NCBI GenBank assembly: GCA_030697165.1 | Contig: JAUYQQ010000023.1 | Coordinates: forward strand, 62,001-126,000 | Direction of reading: 5' to 3' | Length of the DNA stretch: 64,000 nucleotides | Source of the DNA: Acidobacteriota bacterium | GTDB taxonomy: Bacteria; Acidobacteriota; Vicinamibacteria; Vicinamibacterales; UBA2999 | In this document: piece after piece, positions 42,427 to 51,188 of the stretch | Layout of the letters: every line of letters begins with the position of its first letter | Numbering within the stretch: position 1 is the first letter of the stretch | Position numbers and translations under genes: made by a program | Notes under the pieces: generated by a model | What the model was told of the DNA's origin: nothing | The model's database searches: none | Seen by the model: the letters and a program-made list of their open reading frames with translations, nothing else

Positions 42427-42499
42427 AACCGCCTTCGCCAAGGCTACGGCTGGTCAAGAAGCCGGAGGCTACAGATGTGGTGTCCGCCTTTAGGCGGAC
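42427..42499. repeat. composite dispersed repeat with GTCCGCCTTTAGGCGGAC palindrome
   Basis: CCGCCTTCGCCAAGGCTACGG (42429 on), then CTACAGATGTGGTG, then GTCCGCCTTTAGGCGGAC at 42482-42499. The palindrome supplies the last three residues and the TAA stop of the VOC gene (42490-42492). Confidence 0.85.
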
Positions 42500-43473
42500 G
42501 TGATTTCGATGAGCTCGATCGCCTCGCGGCTGGGGCCTTCGATCATGACTGCGCGATACGGCCCCACCTTGTAGGGCTGTTGCAGGAACGTCACGCCACC
42601 GGCGCGCAGCTTGGCGACCCACGCGTCGAGATCCGTGACGCTTAGCGCGATGTGGTCCATCAGGTGGCCCCGGCTGGGCGCCGCCGGCGTGTCGCCCTGG
42701 TTCATGTACCAGAACAGCGAGACATCACCGAACACGGTGTTCGTGACCGACGGCGTGCGATACATCCCGCCATGTTCGAGGGCCGGCCACGTCTTGTCGG
42801 GACCGCGCTCAACCCGGCAGTTGTCCGCGGTCCGCACCGGCTGGTTCGCTGCCTGGCGGACCGGCACGTTCAAGTGGCTGCGATACCAAATCTGCGCACA
42901 GAACGGCTGGTCGTGGAAGAAGTGGACGTGATTGAAGCGCTCCATGGGCATGTTCCCCTGGTACTCCACCATCGCGTCATCCGGACCGCGCAAATAGGCG
43001 AACCCGGCGCCCAATGTGGGCTTCACGCCCCTGGCCTTGGCGTCGGCAATGCCCGCTTGCGTCAGCCCCAAGGCACCGCCGGCGCCGGGCCAGGTATCGG
43101 CACTCGTGGACACGGTGCCGCTGCCGTCACCCGTGTAAAGCGGGAGCAGGGTCGCGCCCCGCTCGACAAATGACTGGATGCTCTTGTGCACGTTGGTGAC
43201 GTGCCAGCCGAAGTGCCAGAACGCGGTTTGCGGCTGGGTCGGAGGCGGCGTCGTCACCTTGTTGAACAGCAGGAGCACGTTGTTCGGCGAGTGCAGCGCC
43301 GGCTGTCCGGCAAAGGTCGTCTTCGACGTGCTCGGGAACAGCTTCGTGTAGAACTCGATCGCCGCGCCGGGGTTGATCGAGTTCAGGTGAAGGTGATGAA
43401 AACCCGGCGGTGGGAGCTGGGCCGGCTGAACCAGACCGGCCACGGCCACCAACGCCACAATCCAGCGAATCAT
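42490..43473 (-). CDS. secreted tandem VOC/glyoxalase-like protein
   Basis: 327 residues with a signal peptide (MIRWIVALVAVAGLVQP). Two vicinal-oxygen-chelate units: FHHLHLNSINPGAAIEFYTKLFPS with WHFGWHVTNVHKSIQSFVERG, and a second DHIALSVTDLDAWVAKLRAGGVTFL. The His/Glu metal-type residues are plausible but no activity can be named. The final residues and stop come from a repeat palindrome. ATG 43473 overlaps the M16 stop by 4 bp. Confidence 0.82.
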   Translation of the reverse strand: MIRWIVALVAVAGLVQPAQLPPPGFHHLHLNSINPGAAIEFYTKLFPSTSKTTFAGQPALHSPNNVLLLFNKVTTPPPTQPQTAFWHFGWHVTNVHKSIQSFVERGATLLPLYTGDGSGTVSTSADTWPGAGGALGLTQAGIADAKARGVKPTLGAGFAYLRGPDDAMVEYQGNMPMERFNHVHFFHDQPFCAQIWYRSHLNVPVRQAANQPVRTADNCRVERGPDKTWPALEHGGMYRTPSVTNTVFGDVSLFWYMNQGDTPAAPSRGHLMDHIALSVTDLDAWVAKLRAGGVTFLQQPYKVGPYRAVMIEGPSREAIELIEITSA

Positions 43474-44922
43474 GCTTCGGGCTTCAGCGTGACCAGCGTG
43501 TAGCGGTCCATCGGGAAGTACTTCTGGAACATCGACTTCACGATCTCGGGCGTCAGTGAGTCGGTGCGCTCGAGACGCTTGTTGATGCGGCTTGGGTCCC
43601 AGCCGAACATGTGGACCGTTTGCATGGAGCCCATCCAGTACGCGTTCTGACGGGCATTGGTCTCGAGATCGCGCCTCTCCGCTTCCTTCACCTTGTTCAC
43701 ATCGTCTTCGGTCGGCCCCTCGACCTTGAGACGCTCGATCTCCTTGAGCGAGGCGGCCACGAGCTTGTCGGCATTCTCGGGCGAGCTGCCAAACTGGATG
43801 ACCATGGCCCCGTAGCCCTTGAACGGGGGGGAGTTGTTGAACCCAACCGAGACGCCGTAGGTACCGCCCAGTTCCTCGCGCAGGATCTCGCGCAGGCGGG
43901 TGCTGAGCACCTGCGAGGCGGCGCGAGCGCGGTGCATTTCGTATTCGTCAAAGCCCGGATCGGCGAAGAACGACAACACCGTCTGGCTGGCCGGCTCCTT
44001 GCCCTTGTTCACTTCCTCTTTGACCACGCCCACCGGGAACTTGACCCCCATGTCGCGATGCGCGGACGACTTCTTGCCCTGCGACGGCAGGGTCGCGACC
44101 CACTTCTCGAGCAGCGGGGTGATTTCGTTGACGGTGAAGGCACCGACGAAGAAATAGGTGAAGTCGGCGGCGTTGGCGAACCGCGCCTGGTAGAACGACT
44201 TCATGGTGTCGAGGTTCAGCAGCGGCACATCGGCCGGCGTCATGGCGACTGCGCTGTAATGATTCGACGAGTTGACTTGTCCGACCTTCTCGCCGAAGAC
44301 CGCGCGGGGATTCTGATCGCGGTTCTGGAGCGAGGCGGCCAGACGGCGCTTGATCAGGTCAAGCACCTCGGGGGTCATGTTGGGCGCGGTGTGCGCGAGG
44401 TAGTTGAGCTGCAGCGCCGTGTCGAGGTCGCGCGGCGTGCTGGATCCGCTGATCCCTTGCGTGTACTCGCCGACGTTGGGCGAAGCCTGGGCAATCTTGC
44501 CGGCCAGCATCTTGCTGAGGTCCACCGGGCTCAGCCCGCCCATGCCGCCAATGCCGACCATGGCCGTGGCCAGGCTCGCGCTCTTGAAGTCGGCTTCGCT
44601 GGCCAGCGACACGCCCCCGGGCGCGTAGGCGGTGAACAGGACCTGATCGTTCTTGAAGTCGGTGGGCTTGAGCCACACCTCGACCCCGTTCGACAGCGTC
44701 AGTACCGTGGCCCCAATCTCCCCCACCTCGCGACGTGAGGCCACCGTGCCGGCCGGCGGCACCGCCCGAGCGCACCGCGGGGTCGACCGGCAGTGGCCGA
44801 TCGAGCGCCAGCTCCGCCGGCACGGCCGGCGCCTGCGACGCGGCGACCTGCGCGCGCGGAATGGCCACGAGAGCCGTCACCAATAACACCACTGCAGCCA
44901 CGGCGGAACTCAAGCGACTCAT
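43470..44922 (-). pseudogene. M16 zinc peptidase with internal deletion and frameshift
   Basis: The first 60 codons from ATG 44922 encode a signal peptide and the start of a pitrilysin-type protein (MSRLSSAVAAVVLLVTALVA, ending LDRPLPVDPAVRSG). Around 44760 the frame changes, and 43470-44762 continues as the C-terminal half of an M16 peptidase (SNGVEVWLKPTDFKNDQVLFTAYAPGG through MDRYTLVTLKPEA). The N-terminal catalytic half with the HxxEH motif is absent, so about 450 residues seem deleted compared with full-length relatives. An open fragment from 44762 (MPPAGTVASRREV) could still be made. GGGAG lies 8 nt before the ATG. Confidence 0.75.
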
Positions 44923-44937
44923 TCAACACTCCCTCTT

Positions 44938-45006
44938 GGCACCCTTGGCACCGGCACCCTGGCACCCGCCCGGCACAATAGGCCCCGTAGGCACCCCAGG
45001 CACCCA
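44938..45006. repeat. GGCACC nonamer array before dut
   Basis: Imperfect 9-bp units such as TTGGCACCC, CCGGCACCC and TAGGCACCC. It ends 1 nt before the TACTAT box of dut, replacing any -35 region. Confidence 0.9.
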
Positions 45007-45007
45007 T

Positions 45008-45013
45008 TACTAT
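45008..45013 (+). promoter_or_regulatory. -10 box TACTAT, leaderless start of dut
   Basis: TACTAT ends 6 nt before the ATG at 45020, without a Shine-Dalgarno. It directly follows the repeat array. Confidence 0.5.
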
Positions 45014-45019
45014 TCTCTA

Positions 45020-45451
45020 ATGCGCCTGAAGATCAAACGTCTGGATTCATCCATCGGCCTGCCCGAACCCGCCACCGCCGGCGCCGCCGGCTTTGACCTC
45101 GCCGCCGCGGCTGACATGGAGATTCCGGCCCGAAGCATTCGATTGGTAGGCACTGGCCTGGTGATCGCCGTGCCCGACGGCCACTTCCTGGGGATATTTG
45201 CGCGCAGCAGCACGCCGCTCAAGCGCGGACTGATGGTCGCCAACGGGGTAGGCATCGTCGACGCCGACTACTGCGGGCCCGCCGACGAGATCAAAATCCA
45301 GTTGTTGAACGTCACCGATCAGCCCGTGCAGGTGAAACGCGGCGACCGCCTGGCACAGGGTGTGGTACTGCCCTGCCCCCAGGTGACGTGGGACGAAGTG
45401 CCGGAAATGGCCGCCCCCACCCGCGGCGGGTTCGGCAGCACGGGATCTTAA
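45020..45451 (+). CDS. dut: dUTP diphosphatase
   Basis: 143 residues. All five trimeric dUTPase motifs are present: AAGFDLAAAADM, FARSSTPLKRG, GIVDADYCGPADEIKIQLLN, RGDRLAQGVV and APTRGGFGSTGS. It hydrolyses dUTP to dUMP, protecting DNA from uracil. It is a single gene ahead of the repeat at 45461 and dinB. ATG 45020 is set by the leaderless promoter. Confidence 0.96.
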   Translation: MRLKIKRLDSSIGLPEPATAGAAGFDLAAAADMEIPARSIRLVGTGLVIAVPDGHFLGIFARSSTPLKRGLMVANGVGIVDADYCGPADEIKIQLLNVTDQPVQVKRGDRLAQGVVLPCPQVTWDEVPEMAAPTRGGFGSTGS

Positions 45452-45460
45452 CCCCTTCTC

Positions 45461-45566
45461 AATGCGGCGCACGGAAACACGGAAACACCGAAACAAATAC
45501 TCATTGGGTCCGTCCCATCCGTTGGCATTCGTGCTTCCGTGTTTTCGTGCTTCCGTGTAACGCATT
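45461..45566. repeat. 106-bp inverted-repeat element, CGGAAACA family (copy 2)
   Basis: Begins AATGC and carries octamers ACGGAAACACGGAAACACC. A unique core follows, then inverted copies (TTCCGTGTTTTCGTGCTTCC), ending GCATT. It is the same layout as 27269-27383. It ends 8 bp before the dinB start. Confidence 0.9.
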
Positions 45567-45574
45567 CAGCAGCC

Positions 45575-46654
45575 ATGCGAAAGATTCTCCACATAGACAT
45601 GGATGCGTTCTACGCATCCGTCGAGCAGCGGGACAATCCCTCGCTGAAGGGGAGACCGGTCGCGGTGGGCGGCGACCCGACCACGCGCGGCGTGGTCGCG
45701 GCGGCCAGCTATGAAGCGCGCAAGTTCGGCGTGCGCTCGGCTATCCCCATGTCGCGCGCCGTTCGACTGTGCCCATCGCTCGTCATCGTCCGGCCCGACT
45801 TCCAGAAGTACCGCACCGTGTCTCAGCAAGTGTTCGCCCTCTATCGCGAGGTAACACCGCTCGTCGAGCCGCTGTCGCTGGACGAGGCGTATCTCGATGT
45901 GACCGAGAACAGCTGGGACGAGCCGCTCGGCGTCACCGTCGCGAAGCGGCTGAAGGCCGCCATCCAGGAGACCACCCGGCTGACGGCGTCGGCCGGCGTC
46001 GCCCCCAATAAGTTCCTGGCGAAGATCGCCTCGGGATGGCAGAAGCCGGACGGGCTGACGGTCGTCGCCCCCGAGCGGGTCGAAAAGTTCCTCGAGGGTC
46101 TGCCGGTGGATGCGCTGTGGGGCGTCGGCCCGGTGACCGCCGCCAAGTTGCGCGAACACGGCATCGAGAAGCTCACCGACGTCCGGGCACGGACGCCGGC
46201 CGACCTCGAGGCGGTGGTCGGCAGCCTCGCCCCCTGGCTGATCGACCTCGCCCACGGCCGCGACGAACGCCGGGTGGAACCCAACCGGCCGTCGAAGTCG
46301 TCGAGCTCCGAGCGGACGTATGCCAGCGACCTGTCGGGCATGAGCGAGATCCGCCAGGAGATCGACAAGATGGCGCGCGATGTCGCCGCCTGGCTGCAGA
46401 AGCGTGGAATCACCGCGCGCACGGTGACCATCAAGGTTCGCTACGACGACTTCACGACCGTGACCCGCAGCCACAGCACGCCGCAGATGACCGACGATGC
46501 GGAGGCGATTGCCACACGGGCGCTCGCGCTGTTGGCCAAAACCGAGGCCGGGGCGAGGCCGGTGCGCCTGCTCGGCGTCGGCGTGCACAACCTGAGCACC
46601 GACGAAGACGAGACGAAAGCTGAGTCAACGGATCTTCGGCTTCCTTTTCAGTAA
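45575..46654 (+). CDS. dinB: DNA polymerase IV (Y-family)
   Basis: 359 residues. ILHIDMDAFYASVEQRDNPSLKGRPVAV and PLSLDEAYLDVTENSW carry the metal-binding acidic residues. ASYEARKFGVRSAIP is the fingers motif. SAGVAPNKFLAKIASGWQKPDG and a little-finger domain follow, and a clamp-binding LRLPFQ ends the protein. Translesion polymerase. No LexA-like site recognised. An extension to 45539 would be coded by the repeat element. Confidence 0.96.
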   Translation: MRKILHIDMDAFYASVEQRDNPSLKGRPVAVGGDPTTRGVVAAASYEARKFGVRSAIPMSRAVRLCPSLVIVRPDFQKYRTVSQQVFALYREVTPLVEPLSLDEAYLDVTENSWDEPLGVTVAKRLKAAIQETTRLTASAGVAPNKFLAKIASGWQKPDGLTVVAPERVEKFLEGLPVDALWGVGPVTAAKLREHGIEKLTDVRARTPADLEAVVGSLAPWLIDLAHGRDERRVEPNRPSKSSSSERTYASDLSGMSEIRQEIDKMARDVAAWLQKRGITARTVTIKVRYDDFTTVTRSHSTPQMTDDAEAIATRALALLAKTEAGARPVRLLGVGVHNLSTDEDETKAESTDLRLPFQ

Positions 46655-46657
46655 GGC

Positions 46658-47761
46658 CTACTTCCGGACGACCGTCACCTTCCTGAGTTCCACGCGATCG
46701 ATCGGCGTCTCGCCGTTCACCGCCACGGCTTCGATCTGCTCCACCACATTGAGTCCGCTCTCGACCATTCCGAACGCCGTGTACTTGCCATCGAGCGCGT
46801 CGGCCTTGGCGGTGACGATGAAGAACGACGCGCTGGCCGAGTCGGGCTCGGCGAGCCGCGCCATCGACAGCGTGCCTTTCACGTGCAGTTGATCGTTGAA
46901 CTCCGCTGTCATCTGCCGCACGTACTTCTGCTGGGTCTCGCCCAGCGGTGTCGTGCGTGTCGGCAGGTGCCCCGACTGGATCACGAAGCCCTTGACCACG
47001 CGGTGAAAGCTCATGCCGTCGTACACACCAGCCTGCGCCAGCCGCAGGAAGTTGCGCACGTGGTTCGGCGCCTTGTCGGGCGTGAACGACAGCGTGATCT
47101 CCCCCATCGAGGTGTCGAGCACGGCGCGATAGCGCGCCAGCTCCTCGACAGTCGCGGTCGAGAACGGCTCGGGCACGTCCGCCGGCCGGTCGCGAATGGT
47201 CACCTTGTTGACCACCACGCGATCGACGGCGAGGCCGGTGTCGTCCACGGCGGTCTCGGAAATCTTCTGCGCCACGAGGATGCCCTCGTGGACCCGCGCG
47301 AAGATCGTGTAGCGACCGTCGAGCCCGGGTTGATCCGTCACGGCGATGAAGAACTGCGTGCCGGCGCTATCGGGCTTGCCGGGAATCTGCGTCGCCGAGA
47401 CCGCGCCGCGCGTCTGCTTCTCGTCTGAAATCTCCGGCTTCAACAAGTTGAGGCCGCCGCTGCCGTACTTGGCGCGCGCCGCGGGATCCTTCGTCACCGG
47501 GTCGCCGCCCTGGATGATTCCGAACTTGATCATGCGAAAGAACGTCGTGCCGTCGTAACCGCCGGACTCCGCCGTCTTGATGAACAGCGCGACATGGTTC
47601 GGCGCCCGATCGGCGAGCAGGTCTAGAACGATCGTTCCAGCTGTGGTGTCGATCACCGCCTGCTGGCCCTGAGCGAGCGTTGGCGGCGCTTGCGCCGACA
47701 ACAGCGAGTCGAAGGGGACGAGCAACAGCACCAGCAGCGTGATGAGGCGGGGCGATGTCAT
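46658..47761 (-). CDS. tandem cyclophilin-type peptidylprolyl isomerase
   Basis: 367 residues; start at 47761 (MTSPRLITLLVLLLVPFDS) 6 nt after a GATAAT box on this strand. A signal peptide ends near LLSAQA. Two cyclophilin domains follow: YDGTTFFRMIKFGIIQGGDP with GTQFFIAVTDQPGLDGRYTIFARV, and YDGMSFHRVVKGFVIQSGH with SASFFIVTAKADALDGKYTAFGMV. Key FF and GGDP/QSGH positions suggest domain 1 is the more canonical. Exported proline isomerase, periplasmic folding. Confidence 0.93.
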   Translation of the reverse strand: MTSPRLITLLVLLLVPFDSLLSAQAPPTLAQGQQAVIDTTAGTIVLDLLADRAPNHVALFIKTAESGGYDGTTFFRMIKFGIIQGGDPVTKDPAARAKYGSGGLNLLKPEISDEKQTRGAVSATQIPGKPDSAGTQFFIAVTDQPGLDGRYTIFARVHEGILVAQKISETAVDDTGLAVDRVVVNKVTIRDRPADVPEPFSTATVEELARYRAVLDTSMGEITLSFTPDKAPNHVRNFLRLAQAGVYDGMSFHRVVKGFVIQSGHLPTRTTPLGETQQKYVRQMTAEFNDQLHVKGTLSMARLAEPDSASASFFIVTAKADALDGKYTAFGMVESGLNVVEQIEAVAVNGETPIDRVELRKVTVVRK

Positions 47762-47767
47762 GCGCGC

Positions 47768-47773
47768 ATTATC
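47768..47773 (-). promoter_or_regulatory. -10 box GATAAT, leaderless start of cyclophilin gene
   Basis: GATAAT on the minus strand ends 6 nt before the ATG at 47761. Confidence 0.4.
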
Positions 47774-47925
47774 CGTCCCTCCGCTCACCACCGCAAACTC
47801 GCGCGCGCGACGAACCTGCGGCCCGGGTGCCCCGTCTACCTTCCCAGTACACGACCTGCAAGAACCGCAAGTTGTAAGACCCTCAGAGGCAACGGACGAG
47901 AGACGTGACGGGCGGAGAGGACACC

Positions 47926-48489
47926 ATGCGTTCGGTACTCTGCGTCGCTCTGTGTTCCGCGCTGTCGATCTCGAACCTGTTCGCCGAGCCGGCGACGAGG
48001 CCGCGTGACGGCGGCGCGCGCATCCGGCCGCAAGACACGCGCAGCGCGCAGCTGTTGCGCGACGGCATGGCGCGGTCCGACACCTTCCGCGCGCTCGTCG
48101 AGCGCCTCGAAGCCAGCAACGTGTTCGTCTACGTGTCGGTCAGCCCCCTGATCAAGTCGAGCCTCGCCGGCCAGTTGAACTGGATGACGCAGGCGGGGCG
48201 CTACCGCTACCTGCGGGCGACCCTGAACGCCGGACTGGGCACCGACCAGCAGATCGCGACGCTCGGGCACGAACTGCAGCACGCCGTCGAAGTGCTGGAC
48301 GACGAACTGGTGGTGTGCGAGAAGAGCCTGGAGGCGCTGTACCGGCGCATCGGGCAGCCCAGCCGGGCCACCAGTGCAGGCTGGGAAACGCTGGCGGCCC
48401 AGGAAACCGGCTACCGGGTTCGCCGCGAGCTCGTGGTGACGCTCGGAGTGTCGATGGCCGCTCAAATGTTCAGTTTCGACCACTTGTGA
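47926..48489 (+). CDS. HELQH-motif putative zinc protein, paralogue B
   Basis: 187 residues starting MRSVLCVALCSALSISNLFA, a signal peptide. GGAGAGGA lies 5 nt upstream, so this start uses a Shine-Dalgarno. ATLGHELQHAVEVL carries His115, Glu116 and His119. TSAGWETLAAQETGYRVRREL is the region shared with paralogue A at 2157-2813. Overall similarity is low outside these blocks. It is unlinked to other protease genes. A metal-dependent secreted peptidase is the inference. Confidence 0.72.
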   Translation: MRSVLCVALCSALSISNLFAEPATRPRDGGARIRPQDTRSAQLLRDGMARSDTFRALVERLEASNVFVYVSVSPLIKSSLAGQLNWMTQAGRYRYLRATLNAGLGTDQQIATLGHELQHAVEVLDDELVVCEKSLEALYRRIGQPSRATSAGWETLAAQETGYRVRRELVVTLGVSMAAQMFSFDHL

Positions 48490-48575
48490 CGCAGCTGTCC
48501 GTTCCTGTTATGCTGTGTCCGGCAAGCGGGCCCCTTTTTCCTTCGTTTCTCGCTTGGCTTGCCCGACCAAGCAGC

Positions 48576-49925
48576 ATGTACGAGGAGTATTTCGGGTTCG
48601 TTCAACCGCCGTTCAGCCTGACGCCGGATCCGCGGTTCTTGTACCGCAGCGAATCCCACGATGTCGCGCTGCAACAGGTCTGGCAGGCGATCCGCCGCAA
48701 GGAGGGCTTTATCGTCCTCACCGGCGACATCGGGACCGGCAAGACCACGCTGTGCCGGACCCTCCTCGAGCAGTTTGATCAGACCACGTTCACGGCCCTG
48801 ATCCTCAACCCGTTCCTGTCGGTCGAGGAACTGCTCCGCGAAGTGCTGCTCAGTTTCGGGGTCGTCTCGCGCGATGCGCTCAAGTCGGGACGGCTGGCGA
48901 CCGCCAGCAAGCACGAGCTGATCCGCACGCTGCACGATTTCCTGCTGTCGCTCGTGCCGCTGCACGGCAGCGCCGTGCTGATCATCGATGAAGCGCAGCA
49001 CTTGTCGACCGACGTGCTCGAGGAGATCCGCATTCTCTCGAACCTCGAGACCAACGATCAGAAACTGCTGCAGATCGTGATTGTCGGGCAGCTCAACCTG
49101 CTGGACGTGCTCCAGAAGACCGAGCTGCGGCAACTCGACCAGCGCATCTCGATTCGCTGCTCGCTGAAGGCGCTGACCCGCGAAGAGGTCGAGGCCTACG
49201 TGACCCACCGGCTGTGGGTGGCGCGCGGCTCGACCTCGGTGTCGTTCACGCCGAAGGCGTTCGATCTCGTCCACGCGGTGTCGGGCGGCGTCCCACGCAT
49301 GATCAACCTGTTGTGCGACCGGGCGCTGATGGTGGCGTGCGAAGCGCAAACCAGCCGCATCACCGAGGAGCAGGTCGTGCAGTCGGCCCGCCAGATCGGG
49401 CTCGCGGTCCCGAAGGGCAAAGTCAGGGGCGAGCGCTCGGCCGCGGCCACCCGATCGTCCAATCGCAGCTGGGTCCTCGCCGCACTGCTCGTGCTCGCAG
49501 CCGCCGGCGGCGCGACGTATTACTTCCTGGGCAACCCGATCGAGCTGTTTAGCGCCGCCGAAATGCCGTCGGTACGGCGCGCGCCGCCGGCGCGGTTGCC
49601 CGCGCGGGTCGCCGCGCTGGCCGTCCCCGCCGGCCTGCCTGAAATTGGGCCGCCACCGGCCGTGGCCGGCTCGTTCTCGGTGCTGGTCGGCACGTTCGAC
49701 ACCGCGCGCCAGGTGGATCAGCTCGAGGCAGAACTGCGCGCGCAGCGCCTCCCCGTCTACCTGATCGACGTGCTGGTGGCGCCAGGCGACCTGCAACGCC
49801 GCGTGCTGGTCGGGCGTTATTCCTCGCGCGAGGAAGCGGATGAGGTACGCCAGAAGCTCGGCCCGGCGATGAACGCCGCGCGCGTCGTTCCCGGTACCGT
49901 CGAACGCTTCCGGATCGTGCCTTAA
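48576..49925 (+). CDS. ExeA/GspA-type AAA ATPase with C-terminal SPOR domain
   Basis: 449 residues. MYEEYFGFVQPPFSLTPDPRFLY is the classical ExeA start. Walker A GDIGTGKTTL, Walker B VLIIDEAQHLS, sensor region RQLDQRISIRC, winged tail GGVPRMINLLCDRALM. One transmembrane helix (WVLAALLVLAAAGGATYYFLG, near residue 300) leads to a periplasmic SPOR fold (SVLVGTFDTARQVDQLEAELRAQ with RVLVGRYSSREEADEV). SPOR binds denuded glycan strands, so a septal or envelope role is inferred. Its stop shares bases with the rsgA stop. Confidence 0.9.
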   Translation: MYEEYFGFVQPPFSLTPDPRFLYRSESHDVALQQVWQAIRRKEGFIVLTGDIGTGKTTLCRTLLEQFDQTTFTALILNPFLSVEELLREVLLSFGVVSRDALKSGRLATASKHELIRTLHDFLLSLVPLHGSAVLIIDEAQHLSTDVLEEIRILSNLETNDQKLLQIVIVGQLNLLDVLQKTELRQLDQRISIRCSLKALTREEVEAYVTHRLWVARGSTSVSFTPKAFDLVHAVSGGVPRMINLLCDRALMVACEAQTSRITEEQVVQSARQIGLAVPKGKVRGERSAAATRSSNRSWVLAALLVLAAAGGATYYFLGNPIELFSAAEMPSVRRAPPARLPARVAALAVPAGLPEIGPPPAVAGSFSVLVGTFDTARQVDQLEAELRAQRLPVYLIDVLVAPGDLQRRVLVGRYSSREEADEVRQKLGPAMNAARVVPGTVERFRIVP

Positions 49926-50998
49926 CGATCGCGGGATTTATACAGCTTCTTGATCGACTGGCTGATCGTCTTCATCTTGCGCTTCTCGTCGATCTGCGCG
50001 CGCGCGTCCTTGCGCACATCGAGGCTGCGCATTTCTTCCTGCAGCTTGTGGTAATTCACGAGGCGCGCGGCGTCGAGCGTGCTTTCGGCAATGGCCTGCT
50101 TCACCGCACACCGCGGCTCCTCGCGGTGCCGGCAGTCGCTGAAATGGCAGCCGCCCGCCAGGCTTTCGATGTCCTCGAAGGTCTCGCGCGTGCCCTCGGT
50201 CTGGCTCCACAACTGGATCTCGCGCATACCGGGCGTGTCGATCAACAGGCCCCGGCCCGGCAGCAGAATCAGGTGGCGATGCCGGGTCGTATGCCGCCCT
50301 CGCGAGTCGTCCGTGCGCACCTCGCTGGTCTTCAGCATGTCCTCGCCAACCAGGGCATTGACGATGGTGGACTTGCCGACGCCTGAGGACCCGAGCAGTG
50401 CCCCGGTTCGGCCGCGGCCGAGGTACTGCTCGATGACCGCGATGCCGGTGCGCTGCTTGGCGCTGATGCCGTGCACCGGGACGCCGACCGCCAGCGCGGC
50501 GATCTCGTCCAGGTGTGCGGACAAATGGTCAGCCACATCGGCCTTGTTGAGCAGCACCACGGGACGGGCGCCGCTCTCGTAGGCCATCAACAGGTATCGC
50601 TCGAGCCGCCGCGGGTTGTAGTCCCCATCGAGGCCCATCACCAGGAACACGGTGTCGATGTTGCTGGCGACAATCTGCTCTTCGGTGGTCTCGCCGGCGA
50701 CCTTGCGGGAGAAACGGCTGCGCCGCGGCAGCACGGCCTCGATGGTGGCCGACGCCTCACCGGGGGTCGGCAAGACCGCCACCCAGTCGCCCACCGCCGA
50801 ACGGTTCTCGCGGCCCTCGGCGTGGTGGCGCATGCGCCCGGCATGCTGCGCCTGCAGCTCGCCGGCCTCGGCGTAGAGCCGGTAGAGGTAGTTGAACTCG
50901 ATGGCGACGCGCGCCGGGATCAACCCGGCGGCCGCGTGCGGGGCGAACACCCGCGCCCACTCGTCGTCCCAGCCCAGTTCGTTCAGGTCGAATCCCAC
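49922..50998 (-). CDS. rsgA: ribosome small subunit-dependent GTPase A
   Basis: 358 residues from GTG 50998. Circularly permuted GTPase: NKADVADHL (G4), then GSSGVGKSTIVNAL (G1), then DTPGMREIQLW (G3). The OB domain precedes (VAVLPTPGEASATIEAVLPR), and a C-terminal zinc knuckle follows (CHFSDCRHREEPRCAV). It matures the 30S subunit. TATTCT on this strand is 9 nt before the start and abuts the array at 51017-51094. The TTAA at 49922-49925 provides stops for both convergent genes. Confidence 0.96.
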   Translation of the reverse strand: MGFDLNELGWDDEWARVFAPHAAAGLIPARVAIEFNYLYRLYAEAGELQAQHAGRMRHHAEGRENRSAVGDWVAVLPTPGEASATIEAVLPRRSRFSRKVAGETTEEQIVASNIDTVFLVMGLDGDYNPRRLERYLLMAYESGARPVVLLNKADVADHLSAHLDEIAALAVGVPVHGISAKQRTGIAVIEQYLGRGRTGALLGSSGVGKSTIVNALVGEDMLKTSEVRTDDSRGRHTTRHRHLILLPGRGLLIDTPGMREIQLWSQTEGTRETFEDIESLAGGCHFSDCRHREEPRCAVKQAIAESTLDAARLVNYHKLQEEMRSLDVRKDARAQIDEKRKMKTISQSIKKLYKSRDR

Positions 50999-51016
50999 GC
51001 GGAAGTAAGAATAACA

Positions 51017-51094
51017 GGGTGCCTAAGGTGCCTAAGGTACCTAAAGTGCCTAAAGTGCTCTGAGTGCGGAGTCCGCGCTCCGTAGGCACCCTAG
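51017..51094. repeat. GGTGCCTAA nonamer array with inverted end
   Basis: Units GGTGCCTAA, GGTACCTAA and AGTGCCTAA, decaying to AGTGCTCTG, then an inverted part (CGTAGGCACCCTAG). It begins 3 nt upstream of the rsgA -10 box (51008-51013). Confidence 0.9.
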
Positions 51095-51135
51095 CGGACA
51101 CTACATCGATGTCGCGTCCGTTCTAGGCGGACCTC

Positions 51136-51168
51136 TTGACAGGCCGGTGGTAACTGTCCTACTGTCCT
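51136..51168 (+). promoter_or_regulatory. GntR operon promoter with tandem ACTGTCCT operator
   Basis: TTGACA at 51136-51141 and TACTGT at 51160-51165 (18-bp spacer) form a recognisable promoter. ACTGTCCT is directly repeated at 51153-51160 and 51161-51168, overlapping the -10. This suits autorepression by the GntR/YtrA-type protein encoded downstream. Confidence 0.5.
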
Positions 51169-51188
51169 ATGACACATGGCGAACGCCG

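Noticed and set aside
44735-45451. Longer dut reading starting at 44735
   Set aside because: The extra N-terminus is coded by the repeat array and by the M16 region in antisense. ATG 45020 follows a -10 box and begins the conserved fold.
48484-48514. Standard promoter TTGTGA/TATGCT before the ExeA gene
   Set aside because: Spacer is 19 bp and both boxes are poor matches; not enough to list as a feature.
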